Assembly: GCF_001618955.1 (NCBI RefSeq)
Contig: NZ_LVYV01000011.1
Coordinates: forward strand, 25,639-89,638
DNA: 64,000 nt
Direction: 5' to 3'
Source of the DNA: Tardiphaga robiniae
Lineage (GTDB): Bacteria; Pseudomonadota; Alphaproteobacteria; Rhizobiales; Xanthobacteraceae
The stretch's first letter is position 1; each line of letters opens with the position of its first letter. Under the pieces are notes generated by a model. That model was not told the DNA's origin. It did no database searches and was given only the letters and a program-made list of their open reading frames with translations. The position numbers and the translations under genes are program-made. Below are positions 35,422 through 43,820 of the stretch, one piece after another.

Positions 35422-36870
35422 TTACTCGTTCGACGGCCACGCCATCGGGAACGACAGCGGCGAGATTTCCGTCAGCTTGCGGCCGGCCCAGTCGAGACTG
35501 GGTGTGCGCTCCTCGGCGCGGATCTGCGCCTCATGCACACGCAGCGCCGCGGCTGGATAGTCGAACGTCTGCACCACGCCGTCCTTCACAACCTGCCGGC
35601 CATCGACATAGACATGACGCACCGCGCGTTCCGCTGCCGCATAGATCATGCTGCGGATCGGATCGCGATGCGGCTGCATCATCGGATGGGTGACGTCGAC
35701 CATCACGAGATCGGCCTTGCAGCCAGCTTCGAGCCTGCCGATGTCGTTGCGGCCGAGCGCCTTGGCGCCGACGGTGGTGGCAGCCTCGAACAGCATGGTC
35801 GAGTTCAGGCCGCGCGGATGCCCGGCCATCAGCCGCGAGGTCATCGTCACGTTCCGCATCTCCTCGATCATGTTGTGCGGATAGGTGTCGGTGCCGATCG
35901 CCACCGAAATGCCGGCCGCGCGATAGCGGCCGACATCACGCAGCGCGATGCCGCGCCGCATGAACACCGTCGGGCAATGCGCCACCGTGGTGCCGGTCTC
36001 GGCCAGCAGTGCGAGGTCGCGCTTGGTGTGCCACGGCGTCAGCGGATGGTCGTCAACGAAGATCGCATGGCCGACCAGCGAGGTCGGCCCGAGCACGCCG
36101 AGTTCGCCGAGCCACTGGATCGGCGTCACGCCATGCCGGCGGACCATCTCGTGGAATTCCGACACCGATTGCGCGGCATGGGTCTGCCACGGAATGCCGC
36201 GGCGCGTGGCTTCGGCATAGCTGTCGCGCATGAGTTGTGGCGTACACGTGTCGATCTGCGCCGGGCACATCATGCCCGACAGCCGGCCGGACGGATGCGC
36301 TTCGGCAGCGTCGATAATCGCGAATGCGTGCAGCATGGCATCCTCGCCGGCTTTCTCGTTCCATTCATAGTCCACCAGCGTGCCGTTCGGCGTGAACCAG
36401 CGCGCCGACCGAAACATCGGCGCCAGGCAGACGCGCAGCCCGCTCTCGGCGGCGAGGTCGAGCCATTGCGGATGGGCAATCGAGAGATCGGCGACTGTGG
36501 TCACGCCGGACAGCAGCAATTCCGAATAGGCGACGCGCACGCAGTCCGGCACGCCTTCCGGATCGGAACGCAGGATCGGCATGTACTCGTAGAGTGACGA
36601 ATTATACAGGCCGGGCGAGCCGATCTCGTCGAGAAAGCCCTTGTTGAGCGGTTCGCTGGATGGATGCGAGTGGATATCGACGAGGCCCGGCATCACCATG
36701 AAGCCGCGGCCGTCGATGGTCTCGACCGCTTCGCCCTGATAGTCGCGGCCGGCAAACACGATCTGTCCGCCGTCGAAAGCGACATCGCCGCCGGTGACAT
36801 AGGTGTGGCTGCTCTTTGTGGCGTCCCAGGCGACGACATAGTCCGCGTTGCGGATGACGGTGATGGCCAA
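35422..36870 (-). CDS. Amidohydrolase (cytosine/guanine deaminase-like, TRZ/ATZ type)
   Basis: A 482-residue metal-dependent hydrolase. Metal ligands: HSHP (VDIHSHPSSEP) after the first strand, QTHAAQSVSEF, LVGHAIFVDD, and the Asp of AIGTDTYPHNMIEEM. This order is that of the deaminase/chlorohydrolase branch. A TTG start at 36870 is chosen because GAGAGGA lies upstream and the beta-sandwich strand ITVIRNADYVVAWD begins at once. The frame stays open for another 1650 bases upstream, but that is antisense to the gamma-glutamyltransferase gene. The two genes are divergent and 183 bases apart, so they may share regulation. The substrate is unknown. Confidence 0.87.
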   Translation of the reverse strand: MAITVIRNADYVVAWDATKSSHTYVTGGDVAFDGGQIVFAGRDYQGEAVETIDGRGFMVMPGLVDIHSHPSSEPLNKGFLDEIGSPGLYNSSLYEYMPILRSDPEGVPDCVRVAYSELLLSGVTTVADLSIAHPQWLDLAAESGLRVCLAPMFRSARWFTPNGTLVDYEWNEKAGEDAMLHAFAIIDAAEAHPSGRLSGMMCPAQIDTCTPQLMRDSYAEATRRGIPWQTHAAQSVSEFHEMVRRHGVTPIQWLGELGVLGPTSLVGHAIFVDDHPLTPWHTKRDLALLAETGTTVAHCPTVFMRRGIALRDVGRYRAAGISVAIGTDTYPHNMIEEMRNVTMTSRLMAGHPRGLNSTMLFEAATTVGAKALGRNDIGRLEAGCKADLVMVDVTHPMMQPHRDPIRSMIYAAAERAVRHVYVDGRQVVKDGVVQTFDYPAAALRVHEAQIRAEERTPSLDWAGRKLTEISPLSFPMAWPSNE

Positions 36871-37053
36871 TGCTGATCCTCTCGTGGTCGACGGAATGCG
36901 CGGAACCGTAAGCGCAAGCGACCTTGCGATGCAAGATCGAGAGGTGAGCAGACCCGCCTGTCTATTCGGCACGTGCACCCCGTCTATTCGGCTCGTGCAA
37001 ATGTCGATAAGAAGACGCGTTGATCTGCAAAGTCCTGAAGAGAGCTTGAACTC

Positions 37054-38646
37054 ATGCAATACAGACATGATGGCCTTTACGCCTCCCGCCGCTCGCCGGT
37101 CATGGCGCGCAATGTGGTGGCGGCGTCGCAGCCGCTGGCGACGCAAGCGGGCTTGCGCATGCTGGAGCGTGGCGGCAATGCGCTGGATGCAGCGCTGGCT
37201 GCGGCTATCACGCTGACCGTGGTCGAACCGACCGGCAACGGCATCGGTTCGGATGCCTATTGCATCCTGTGGGACGGCAAGGAGCTGCACGGCCTCAACG
37301 CCTCCGGCCGGTCGCCGGCGGGATGGACCCCCGAGCGATTTGCAAATCACAAGACATTCCCGCATCGCGGGTGGGAGAGCGTCACCGTGCCCGGCGCCGT
37401 TTCGGCCTGGGTCGATCTGTCCGAACGCTTCGGCAAGCTGCCATTCGCTGACTTGTTCGAGCCTGCGATCTCCTATGCGGAGAATGGCTTCCACGTCTCG
37501 CCTGTGATCGCCGAACTCTGGCGCCGCGGGGCGGAGGAGTTGAAGGTCCAGCCGGGTTTCGCCGAAGCCTTCATGCCCGGCGGGCGTGCGCCTGCGGCGG
37601 GCGAATTGTTTCGCGCGCCGGGCCACGCTTATTCGCTCAAGCTGATCGCATCGACCAAGGGCGAAGCCTTCTATCGCGGCGAGCTCGCGCAGCGTATCGC
37701 TGACTTTGCGCGCGAACATGGCGCTGTGCTCGACGAGGCCGACATGGCCACGCATCGTAATGACTGGTGCGGCACCATCCATCAGGATTTCGGCGACGCA
37801 TCGCTGCACGAAATCCCGCCGAACGGGCAGGGCATCGCGGCGCTGATGGCGCTGGGCATTATGCGGGCCTATGGCACCGATGGTCTCGTGCTCGACAGCG
37901 GCGATGCCTTCCATCTGCAGATCGAAGCCACGAAACTCGCTTTCGCCGATGTCTATGCCTATGCCGCCGATCTCGATTACATGCACGATGTCACCGTCGC
38001 GCATCTGCTCGATCCGGCCTATCTGGCCTCGCGCGCCAAGCTCATCGACATGAGTCGCGCTCAGGATTTCGGCGCGGGCGCGCCGAAGACCGGCGGCACG
38101 GTGTGTCTGTCCACCGGCGACGCCAGTGGCATGATGGTGTCCTATATCCAGTCGAACTATTCGGGCTTCGGCTCCGGTGTGGTCGTGCCCGGCACCGGCA
38201 TCAGCCTGCAGAATCGCGGTTTCGGCTTCGTTCTGACCGATGGTCATCCCAATCAGGTCGGCCCGCGCAAGCGGCCGTTCCAGACCATCATTCCCGGCTT
38301 CGTCATGCAGGGCAAAGAGCCGCTGATGGCGTTCGGCCTGATGGGCGGCCCGATGCAGGCACAGGGCCATCTGCAGATCATGCTGCGCATGCAGCTCTGG
38401 GGGCAGGATCCGCAGACGGCGGCGGATGCGCCGCGCTGGCGCTATGTGGCCGGGTTGAAAGTGGCGATCGAGACCGCAGTACCGGACAACGTCGCCGCCG
38501 ATCTCACCAGCCGTGGCCATGTCATCGAGCGCGAGCCGCCCGATTCCGCCTTCGGTTTCGGCGGCGCGCAGCTCGTGCGCAAAATCGATGGCGGCTATGT
38601 CGCCGGCTCCGACCCGCGCAAGGATGGCTTGGCTGCGGGATTTTAA
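37054..38646 (+). CDS. Gamma-glutamyltransferase family protein
   Basis: A 530-residue Ntn-hydrolase of the gamma-glutamyltranspeptidase family. The N-terminal part has SRRSPVMARNVVAASQPLAT and GGNALDAALAAAITLTVVEP. The autoprocessing/catalytic threonine is in KTGGTVCLSTGDASGMMVSY, and the substrate loop NGQGIAALMALGIM is conserved. No signal peptide is present, so it is probably cytoplasmic, unlike classical periplasmic Ggt. Such cytoplasmic members often hydrolyse gamma-glutamyl or acyl derivatives of amines or antibiotics. Its divergent partner is the amidohydrolase gene. Confidence 0.9.
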   Translation: MQYRHDGLYASRRSPVMARNVVAASQPLATQAGLRMLERGGNALDAALAAAITLTVVEPTGNGIGSDAYCILWDGKELHGLNASGRSPAGWTPERFANHKTFPHRGWESVTVPGAVSAWVDLSERFGKLPFADLFEPAISYAENGFHVSPVIAELWRRGAEELKVQPGFAEAFMPGGRAPAAGELFRAPGHAYSLKLIASTKGEAFYRGELAQRIADFAREHGAVLDEADMATHRNDWCGTIHQDFGDASLHEIPPNGQGIAALMALGIMRAYGTDGLVLDSGDAFHLQIEATKLAFADVYAYAADLDYMHDVTVAHLLDPAYLASRAKLIDMSRAQDFGAGAPKTGGTVCLSTGDASGMMVSYIQSNYSGFGSGVVVPGTGISLQNRGFGFVLTDGHPNQVGPRKRPFQTIIPGFVMQGKEPLMAFGLMGGPMQAQGHLQIMLRMQLWGQDPQTAADAPRWRYVAGLKVAIETAVPDNVAADLTSRGHVIEREPPDSAFGFGGAQLVRKIDGGYVAGSDPRKDGLAAGF

Positions 38647-38654
38647 GTCGATCC

Positions 38655-38742
38655 CGTAGCCCGGATGAGCGAAGCGACATCCGGGGCCGGCGTTTCAACA
38701 GGCGCGACACTCCCGGATATCGCTGCGCTCATCCGGGCTACG
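38655..38742. repeat. Long dispersed palindrome (REP-like)
   Basis: Two 31-base arms that are nearly complementary enclose a 26-base centre; the arms start CGTAGCCCGGATGAGCG and end CGCTCATCCGGGCTACG. This sequence is one of the best-known intergenic repeats of Bradyrhizobium and Rhodopseudomonas. It directly precedes the feoB remnant. Confidence 0.85.
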
Positions 38743-38747
38743 CATCT

Positions 38748-38888
38748 TTACCCCAGCCCGGCTGCCTTCGCGACGGTGTAGGTGATCAGGCTCGCCACAT
38801 AGGAACGACAGTGCGGTGGCCAGGCTCCATTTGCTGGCCAGCGCCAGGTCGATCGCATAGACGGTGCCGGGTTCGCCGACTTCGACCT
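38748..38888 (-). pseudogene. Decayed copy of the feoB 3' end
   Basis: On the minus strand this stretch repeats the end of the intact feoB gene (41325 onward). 38752-38803 matches 41330-41381 with only a few differences, including the C-terminal AGLG codons and a stop codon. It then jumps to the text matching about 41486-41540 and again to about 41568-41600, so roughly 105 and 30-36 bases are missing. Similarity fades near 38888. It is a non-functional fragment with no start or G domain. It lies upstream of the TonB receptor gene, whose other side has the intact feoB, so the receptor is bracketed by direct repeats. Confidence 0.85.
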
Positions 38889-38981
38889 ATTCTAGCAGTT
38901 GACGTGTTGCCATTCTCTCTTTGGGTCACGAAAAAGCTATAAGGCAGGCTGCTTTGGCTCGCTGAATCGCTGGGGCAATTC

Positions 38982-41261
38982 GTGAGCATAAAATCAAAGA
39001 ACTGGAAGCATGCCGCATGGCTCGGTGCGGCGAGCGCGTTTGTCATGTCGCTCGATTTTACGACTGTTGTTCGTGCGCAGTCGACACTTCCCGCAGTGAC
39101 GGTCGACGCGCCACAGCAGCAAGCGACACGGCGCCCTCAAGTCAGACGCAGCACATCAGGCGCGCGGGGTGACCGTCGTGTTGCAGCCCGCCGATCACAG
39201 CAAGCCGTTGCGCCAGGTCCGGTCAATCCCAGGTCCGAAACCGCTTGGGGACACGTGGACGGCTACGTCGCGACCCGTAGCGGGACGGGTACAAAAACCG
39301 ACACGCCATTGATCGAAACGCCGCAGGCAATTTCCGTTGTCACGCAGGATCAGATTCAGGCGCAAGCCGCACAGAGCGTGTCGCAGGCCACGCGCTATAC
39401 GTCCGGGGTGGTCGGCGAGCGGAACGGTGCCGACGGCCGCTTCGATCAGGTTTATGTCAGGGGCTTTCTCGCCGATCAGTATCTGGACTCGTTGCGGGTG
39501 GCGTCGGGCACCTTCGCCTATACGCTGGTCGATCCTTTCAACCTCGAGCGGATGGAAGTGCTGCACGGGCCTGCGTCGGTGCTCTACGGTCAGGCCTCTC
39601 CGGGCGGTGTGGTCAATATGGTCAGCAAGCGGCCGACCACAGAGCCGTATCAGGAGATGTTCGTTTCGACCGGCAGTTACGGCCGCGTCCAGAGCGGCAT
39701 CGATGTCAGCGGGCCACTCGATAAAAACAAGGAATTTCTCTATCGCCTCACCGCTTCTGGCTACGACGTCGGCAGCCAGGTCGACCACGGCGACTATCAG
39801 CGCGTCTCGATCGCGCCGTCGCTGACGTGGCGGCCGACAAACGATACCACGATCACCTTCCAGGGGACCTATCAAAGGGACCCGAAAGCGGGCTTCTACA
39901 ATCAGCTACTGCCGAATGGCGTGGGAACGTTGTTCTCGACCGTCAATGGTCGGATTCCGACCAGCTTCTACCTGGGCGACCCGAACTATAATATATTCAA
40001 GCGCGAATATAGTTCGATTGGTTATCTGTTCGAACATCGTTTCGATAACGTTTGGACTGTGCGGCAAAATCTCCGCTATACCGACAACAGCACCTATACA
40101 CAGGCGGTCTATCCCCAATCCAACCAGACGAACATTACCAGCATAGGCCGCGATGCGTTTTCTGCGGCGGAAACACTGCGTACCTTTGCGATCGACAATC
40201 AAGCCGAGGCAAAGTTCGCGACCGGGCCGTTCCAGCACATGACGCTGTTCGGGGTAGACTACCAGACCGGCACCAATCGGGCCTCCAACGGCTATCTCGC
40301 CGATGTCGGATCGATCAACGCGCTGAATCCTGTCTACGGCATAACTGTTCCGGCGCTGGATTTCGATGGCGCCAGCAGGCAGACCTTCGATCAGGTCGGC
40401 GTTTATCTGCAGGATCAGATCAAGTTCGACCGCTGGGTTGCGCTATTGGGAGTCCGGCACGATCGGGCCGATTCGCGTACGGTCTCGACCTTCGACGGCA
40501 CGACGTTCGGCACCGCCTCGACATCGGATGAAGCGACCACCAAGCGCGGTGCTCTGCTGTACAAGTTCGACAACGGCGTGGCGCCATACATTCAATACAC
40601 GGAGTCGTTCCAGCCGATCATCGGGGCCTCGAACAGGACCCTGAATCCGTTCAAGCCGACGACCGGTCAGCAGAAGGAGTTCGGCGTCAAGTATCAACCC
40701 GATGACAAGATGCTCCTGACTTTCGCAGCTTTCGACCTGAAGCAGCAGAACGTCGTGATGCAGGATCCGAACGATTTCAGAAATCGGGTTCAGACCGGTG
40801 AGATCCGATCGCGGGGGATCGAGATCGAAGGCAAGGTGCAGGTCGATCGCAGCCTGACATTGCTCGGCGCCTATACTTATCTCGACCTGGTCAATACGAA
40901 TTCGGAGCCTGATACACTCGGCAAACGGCCAATCGGTGTCCCGCGCAATGCGGCATCGCTATGGGCTGATTACACCTTCCGCAGCGGCGTCCTCGACGGC
41001 TTCGGTCTGGCGGCCGGCGTCCGCTATTTCGGGGAAACGGCGGGCGACAGCATGAACACCTATAACGTTCCCGGCGTCACGCTATTCGATGCGGCGCTTC
41101 ACTATGACCTTGCCGGACTTGGACCGCAGTTCAAGGGCTTCAAGTTCCAGCTCAATGCCAGCAACCTGTTCGACAAGACCTATGTGCGGCTGTGTCAGGA
41201 TTCCGGCTGCTATTACGGCATGCGGCGCGATGTAATCGCGACGCTGCGTTACCGATGGTGA
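38982..41261 (+). CDS. TonB-dependent siderophore receptor
   Basis: A 759-residue outer-membrane receptor. A signal peptide (KHAAWLGAASAFVMSL, cut after VRAQS region) is followed by a basic linker and the plug domain (TPLIETPQAISVVTQDQIQA; VYVRGFLADQYLDSLR; GPASVLYGQASPGGVVNMVS). A 22-strand barrel ends in the aromatic MRRDVIATLRYRW. This pattern is that of ferrichrome/ferrioxamine-type (FhuA/FoxA-like) receptors. The start is a GTG at 38982. The gene lies next to feoAB, so iron supply is the likely role; the siderophore is not assignable. Its GC content is somewhat lower than its neighbours. Confidence 0.92.
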   Translation: MSIKSKNWKHAAWLGAASAFVMSLDFTTVVRAQSTLPAVTVDAPQQQATRRPQVRRSTSGARGDRRVAARRSQQAVAPGPVNPRSETAWGHVDGYVATRSGTGTKTDTPLIETPQAISVVTQDQIQAQAAQSVSQATRYTSGVVGERNGADGRFDQVYVRGFLADQYLDSLRVASGTFAYTLVDPFNLERMEVLHGPASVLYGQASPGGVVNMVSKRPTTEPYQEMFVSTGSYGRVQSGIDVSGPLDKNKEFLYRLTASGYDVGSQVDHGDYQRVSIAPSLTWRPTNDTTITFQGTYQRDPKAGFYNQLLPNGVGTLFSTVNGRIPTSFYLGDPNYNIFKREYSSIGYLFEHRFDNVWTVRQNLRYTDNSTYTQAVYPQSNQTNITSIGRDAFSAAETLRTFAIDNQAEAKFATGPFQHMTLFGVDYQTGTNRASNGYLADVGSINALNPVYGITVPALDFDGASRQTFDQVGVYLQDQIKFDRWVALLGVRHDRADSRTVSTFDGTTFGTASTSDEATTKRGALLYKFDNGVAPYIQYTESFQPIIGASNRTLNPFKPTTGQQKEFGVKYQPDDKMLLTFAAFDLKQQNVVMQDPNDFRNRVQTGEIRSRGIEIEGKVQVDRSLTLLGAYTYLDLVNTNSEPDTLGKRPIGVPRNAASLWADYTFRSGVLDGFGLAAGVRYFGETAGDSMNTYNVPGVTLFDAALHYDLAGLGPQFKGFKFQLNASNLFDKTYVRLCQDSGCYYGMRRDVIATLRYRW

Positions 41262-41324
41262 TGCAGCGGCACAGGATGAAATTCAAATCACGGTGTCGGC
41301 GCGAAGGATGCCACGCTAGCCAGG

Positions 41325-43211
41325 CTAACCCAGCCCGGCCGCTTTCGCGACGGTGTAGGTGATCAGGCTAGCCACATAGGCCAGCGCGAACATGTAGAGG
41401 AACGTCACCACCATCCACTTGGTGCTGCCGGTCTCGCGGCGGATCACGGCCAATGTCGAGGCGCATTGCGGGGCGAAGATGAACCAGGCCAGAAACGACA
41501 GCGCGGTGGCAAGGCTCCATTTGCTGGCCAGCGCCTGGCCGATCGCGTCCGCCGCTTCCTTGCCGCCTTCGATCGCATAGACGGTGCCGAGCGCGCCGAC
41601 CGCGACCTCGCGCGCCGCCATGCCGGGGATCAGCGCCACCGTGATCTGCCAGTTGAAGCCGAGCGGCGCGAAGAACGGCTCCAGGAATTTTCCGATCATC
41701 GCAGCCAGGCTGTAATTGATCGCCGGACCTTCGGCGCCGGCCGGTGCCTGCGGGAACGAGGCCAGGAACCAGATCAGGATCATCATCGACAGGATGGTTG
41801 TGCCGGCGCGCTGCAGGAACATTTTGGCGCGGGTAGTGACGCCAATGGCGATGCTCTTGAGGCGCGGCAGCTTGTAGTCCGGCAATTCCAGCATGAACGG
41901 CGCCGGCTGGTAGTCGCGCCACATGAAGAACTTGATGACGAAGGATGCGGCGAGTGCGCTGCCGATGCCCGCCACATAGAGCCCGAACATCACGAGGCCC
42001 TGCAGGTTGATCCAGCCCCAGACGGTCTCGGCCGGAATGAAGGCGGAGATGATCAGCGTATAGACCGGGATGCGCGCCGAGCAGGTCATCAGCGGCGCGA
42101 TCAGGATGGTAGTGAGGCGGTCGCGGCGATTATCGATCACGCGCGTTGCCATGATGCCGGGGATCGCACAGGCGAAGCTCGACAGCAGCGGGATGAAGGC
42201 GCGGCCATGCAGACCGGCGCCGCCCATGATGCGGTCCATCAGGAACGCGGCGCGTGCCATGTAGCCGAAATCTTCCAGCAGCAGGATGAACAGGAAGATG
42301 ATGATGATCTGCGGCAGGAACACGAGCACGCTGCCGACGCCGGCGATCAACCCGTTCTGCAGGAAGCTCTGCAAGATTCCTTCAGGCAGCACTTGTGCCA
42401 CCAGCGTGCCCAGCGCGCCGAAGGAATCCGACAGCAGCTCCATCAGCGGCTGCGCCCAGGAGAACACCGCCTGGAACATCACGAACAGAATGAGCGCGAG
42501 AATCGCGAGACCGGCGACCGGATGCAGCACCACGGCATCGACGCGCGTGGTCAGCGTGTCCGGCTTGGTCGGCATCGTCACGGTTTCGCGGATGATGCGG
42601 TCAGCCTCGCGCTGCAGCGCCTTCATCTCGGACAGGCTGAGCGGCGTCCAGCCGTCGCCTGCGGCGACCGCCGGCATGTTGGCGGCGAATTCGTCGGTGC
42701 GGTGACGCAGTTGCTCGACACCGGCCTTCTTCACTGCGATGGAAGTGATCACAGGCACGCCGAGTGCTGCGGACATCGCGTCGACGTCGATGCTGACGCC
42801 GCGGCGCTGCGCGATGTCGAACATGTTGAGCACCACCAGCAGCGGGCGACCGGTGCGCTTGAGTTCCAGGATCAGCCGCAGCGTAAGGCGCAGATTGGTG
42901 GCGTCGGCGATGCACAGGACCAGATCGGGCGCAGCTTCGCCGGGGCGCTTGCCGAGCACGACGTCGCGGGTGATCTCTTCGTCCGGGCTGCGGCCGCGCA
43001 GCGAATAGGTGCCGGGCAGGTCGAGCAGCGTGACCTGACGGCCGGCCGGTGTCACGAAGGCGCCCGCCTTGCGCTCGACGGTGACGCCCGCATAGTTGGC
43101 CACCTTCTGGCGGCTGCCGGTGAGTGCGTTGAAGAGCGATGTCTTGCCGCTATTGGGGGCTCCCACCAGCGCCAGATGGAAGCGCTCGTTGGTCACGTCT
43201 GCATCGGTCAT
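41325..43211 (-). CDS. feoB: Ferrous iron transporter FeoB
   Basis: A 628-residue Fe(II) transporter. The N-terminal G domain shows G1 GAPNSGKTSLFNALTG and G3 LLDLPGTYSLRGRSPDEE, followed by a helical GDI region. The membrane domain has two Gate repeats (VLVFLPQIIIIFLFILLLED and the later AGTTILSMMILIWFLASFPQ). The protein is shorter than E. coli FeoB (773) but usual for alphaproteobacteria. Its start overlaps the feoA stop by four bases. A partial decayed copy of its 3' end lies at 38748-38888. Confidence 0.97.
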   Translation of the reverse strand: MTDADVTNERFHLALVGAPNSGKTSLFNALTGSRQKVANYAGVTVERKAGAFVTPAGRQVTLLDLPGTYSLRGRSPDEEITRDVVLGKRPGEAAPDLVLCIADATNLRLTLRLILELKRTGRPLLVVLNMFDIAQRRGVSIDVDAMSAALGVPVITSIAVKKAGVEQLRHRTDEFAANMPAVAAGDGWTPLSLSEMKALQREADRIIRETVTMPTKPDTLTTRVDAVVLHPVAGLAILALILFVMFQAVFSWAQPLMELLSDSFGALGTLVAQVLPEGILQSFLQNGLIAGVGSVLVFLPQIIIIFLFILLLEDFGYMARAAFLMDRIMGGAGLHGRAFIPLLSSFACAIPGIMATRVIDNRRDRLTTILIAPLMTCSARIPVYTLIISAFIPAETVWGWINLQGLVMFGLYVAGIGSALAASFVIKFFMWRDYQPAPFMLELPDYKLPRLKSIAIGVTTRAKMFLQRAGTTILSMMILIWFLASFPQAPAGAEGPAINYSLAAMIGKFLEPFFAPLGFNWQITVALIPGMAAREVAVGALGTVYAIEGGKEAADAIGQALASKWSLATALSFLAWFIFAPQCASTLAVIRRETGSTKWMVVTFLYMFALAYVASLITYTVAKAAGLG

Positions 43212-43495
43212 TTCACAACAACTGCCATGGCTTCGCGCCGGCGGACGGCGATCGTAATATTGTCGACGCGCACCGCGATCGGATCGCGCTGGATAGCGCC
43301 CTGATGCAGAATCTCGACGCGCGCACCTTCGGTGAAGCCCATTTCCAGCAGATGCCGTTCGAGCTCGTGGCCGCTATCGGCCGCGCCTGCAATATCGGGC
43401 TGCAACGCCACGATGGTCCCGATGAATCCGCGCGGCGCGTTGCCGAGGCGCAATTCGTGTGTGGATGTTTCGGATGCAGTCTGGTGGACGGTCAT
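43208..43495 (-). CDS. feoA: FeoA family protein
   Basis: A 95-residue SH3-like protein that works with FeoB in Fe(II) uptake. The core VALQPDIAGAADSGHELERH then LLEMGFTEGARVEIL and AVRVDNITIAVRRREAMAV is typical. The start MTVHQTASE at 43495 gives the normal length; the upstream open frame is not family-like. It overlaps feoB by four bases. A candidate iron-responsive box lies about 56 bases upstream. Confidence 0.93.
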   Translation of the reverse strand: MTVHQTASETSTHELRLGNAPRGFIGTIVALQPDIAGAADSGHELERHLLEMGFTEGARVEILHQGAIQRDPIAVRVDNITIAVRRREAMAVVVK

Positions 43496-43550
43496 GCCGG
43501 ACCTTGTCGAGCAGCGTCCTGACAAGGTCAAGACAAACGCGCGTATGTTA

Positions 43551-43565
43551 TTAGAATGATTATAA
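43551..43565 (-). promoter_or_regulatory. Possible Irr/iron-control element upstream of feoA
   Basis: TTAGAAT-G-ATTATAA is an imperfect AT-rich palindrome, six of seven bases matching between arms, resembling the TTTAGAA...TTCTAAA Irr-box of rhizobia. It is 56 bases upstream of the feoA start. The match is partial, so this is a suggestion from sequence and context. Confidence 0.4.
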
Positions 43566-43588
43566 AAAGGCGCTTCGGCACCGTTTCT

Positions 43589-43614
43589 GTCGTTCCCGCT
43601 TTTGCGGGAGCGAC
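43589..43614. repeat. Short hairpin repeat
   Basis: Arms GTCGTTCCCGC and GCGGGAGCGAC with a TTTT loop differ by one base. 'cgttcccgcttttgcggga' type hairpins are scattered repeats in this group. The rest of the 325-base gap between feoA and the TAXI gene shows no gene. Confidence 0.65.
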
Positions 43615-43820
43615 ACTGGGCCGCCGAGGCACATGCGGCTGCCCCATGCTCTCCAACATCCGCTGCTGGATCTTTACCAGTCCGATGGCGCTGCTCGTGG
43701 ATTCGGTCCGGTCGGTGGACTTTACCTGTCGTCCGTACCGATGGACTTCCAATGAACGTGTGAGCAAGGTGATTGCGGGCAATGTCGTCAGCCCATTCTT
43801 GTGGCCGCGCAGGACCGAGC

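Noticed and set aside
36871..38520. A 550-codon open extension upstream of the amidohydrolase on the minus strand
   Set aside because: It is wholly antisense to the well-supported gamma-glutamyltransferase gene. The TTG at 36870 has a ribosome site and begins the amidohydrolase fold directly.
38982..41261. The TonB receptor and feoB remnant as part of a transposon
   Set aside because: No transposase, integrase or matching terminal inverted repeats were found around the region; only the direct feoB repeats are certain.
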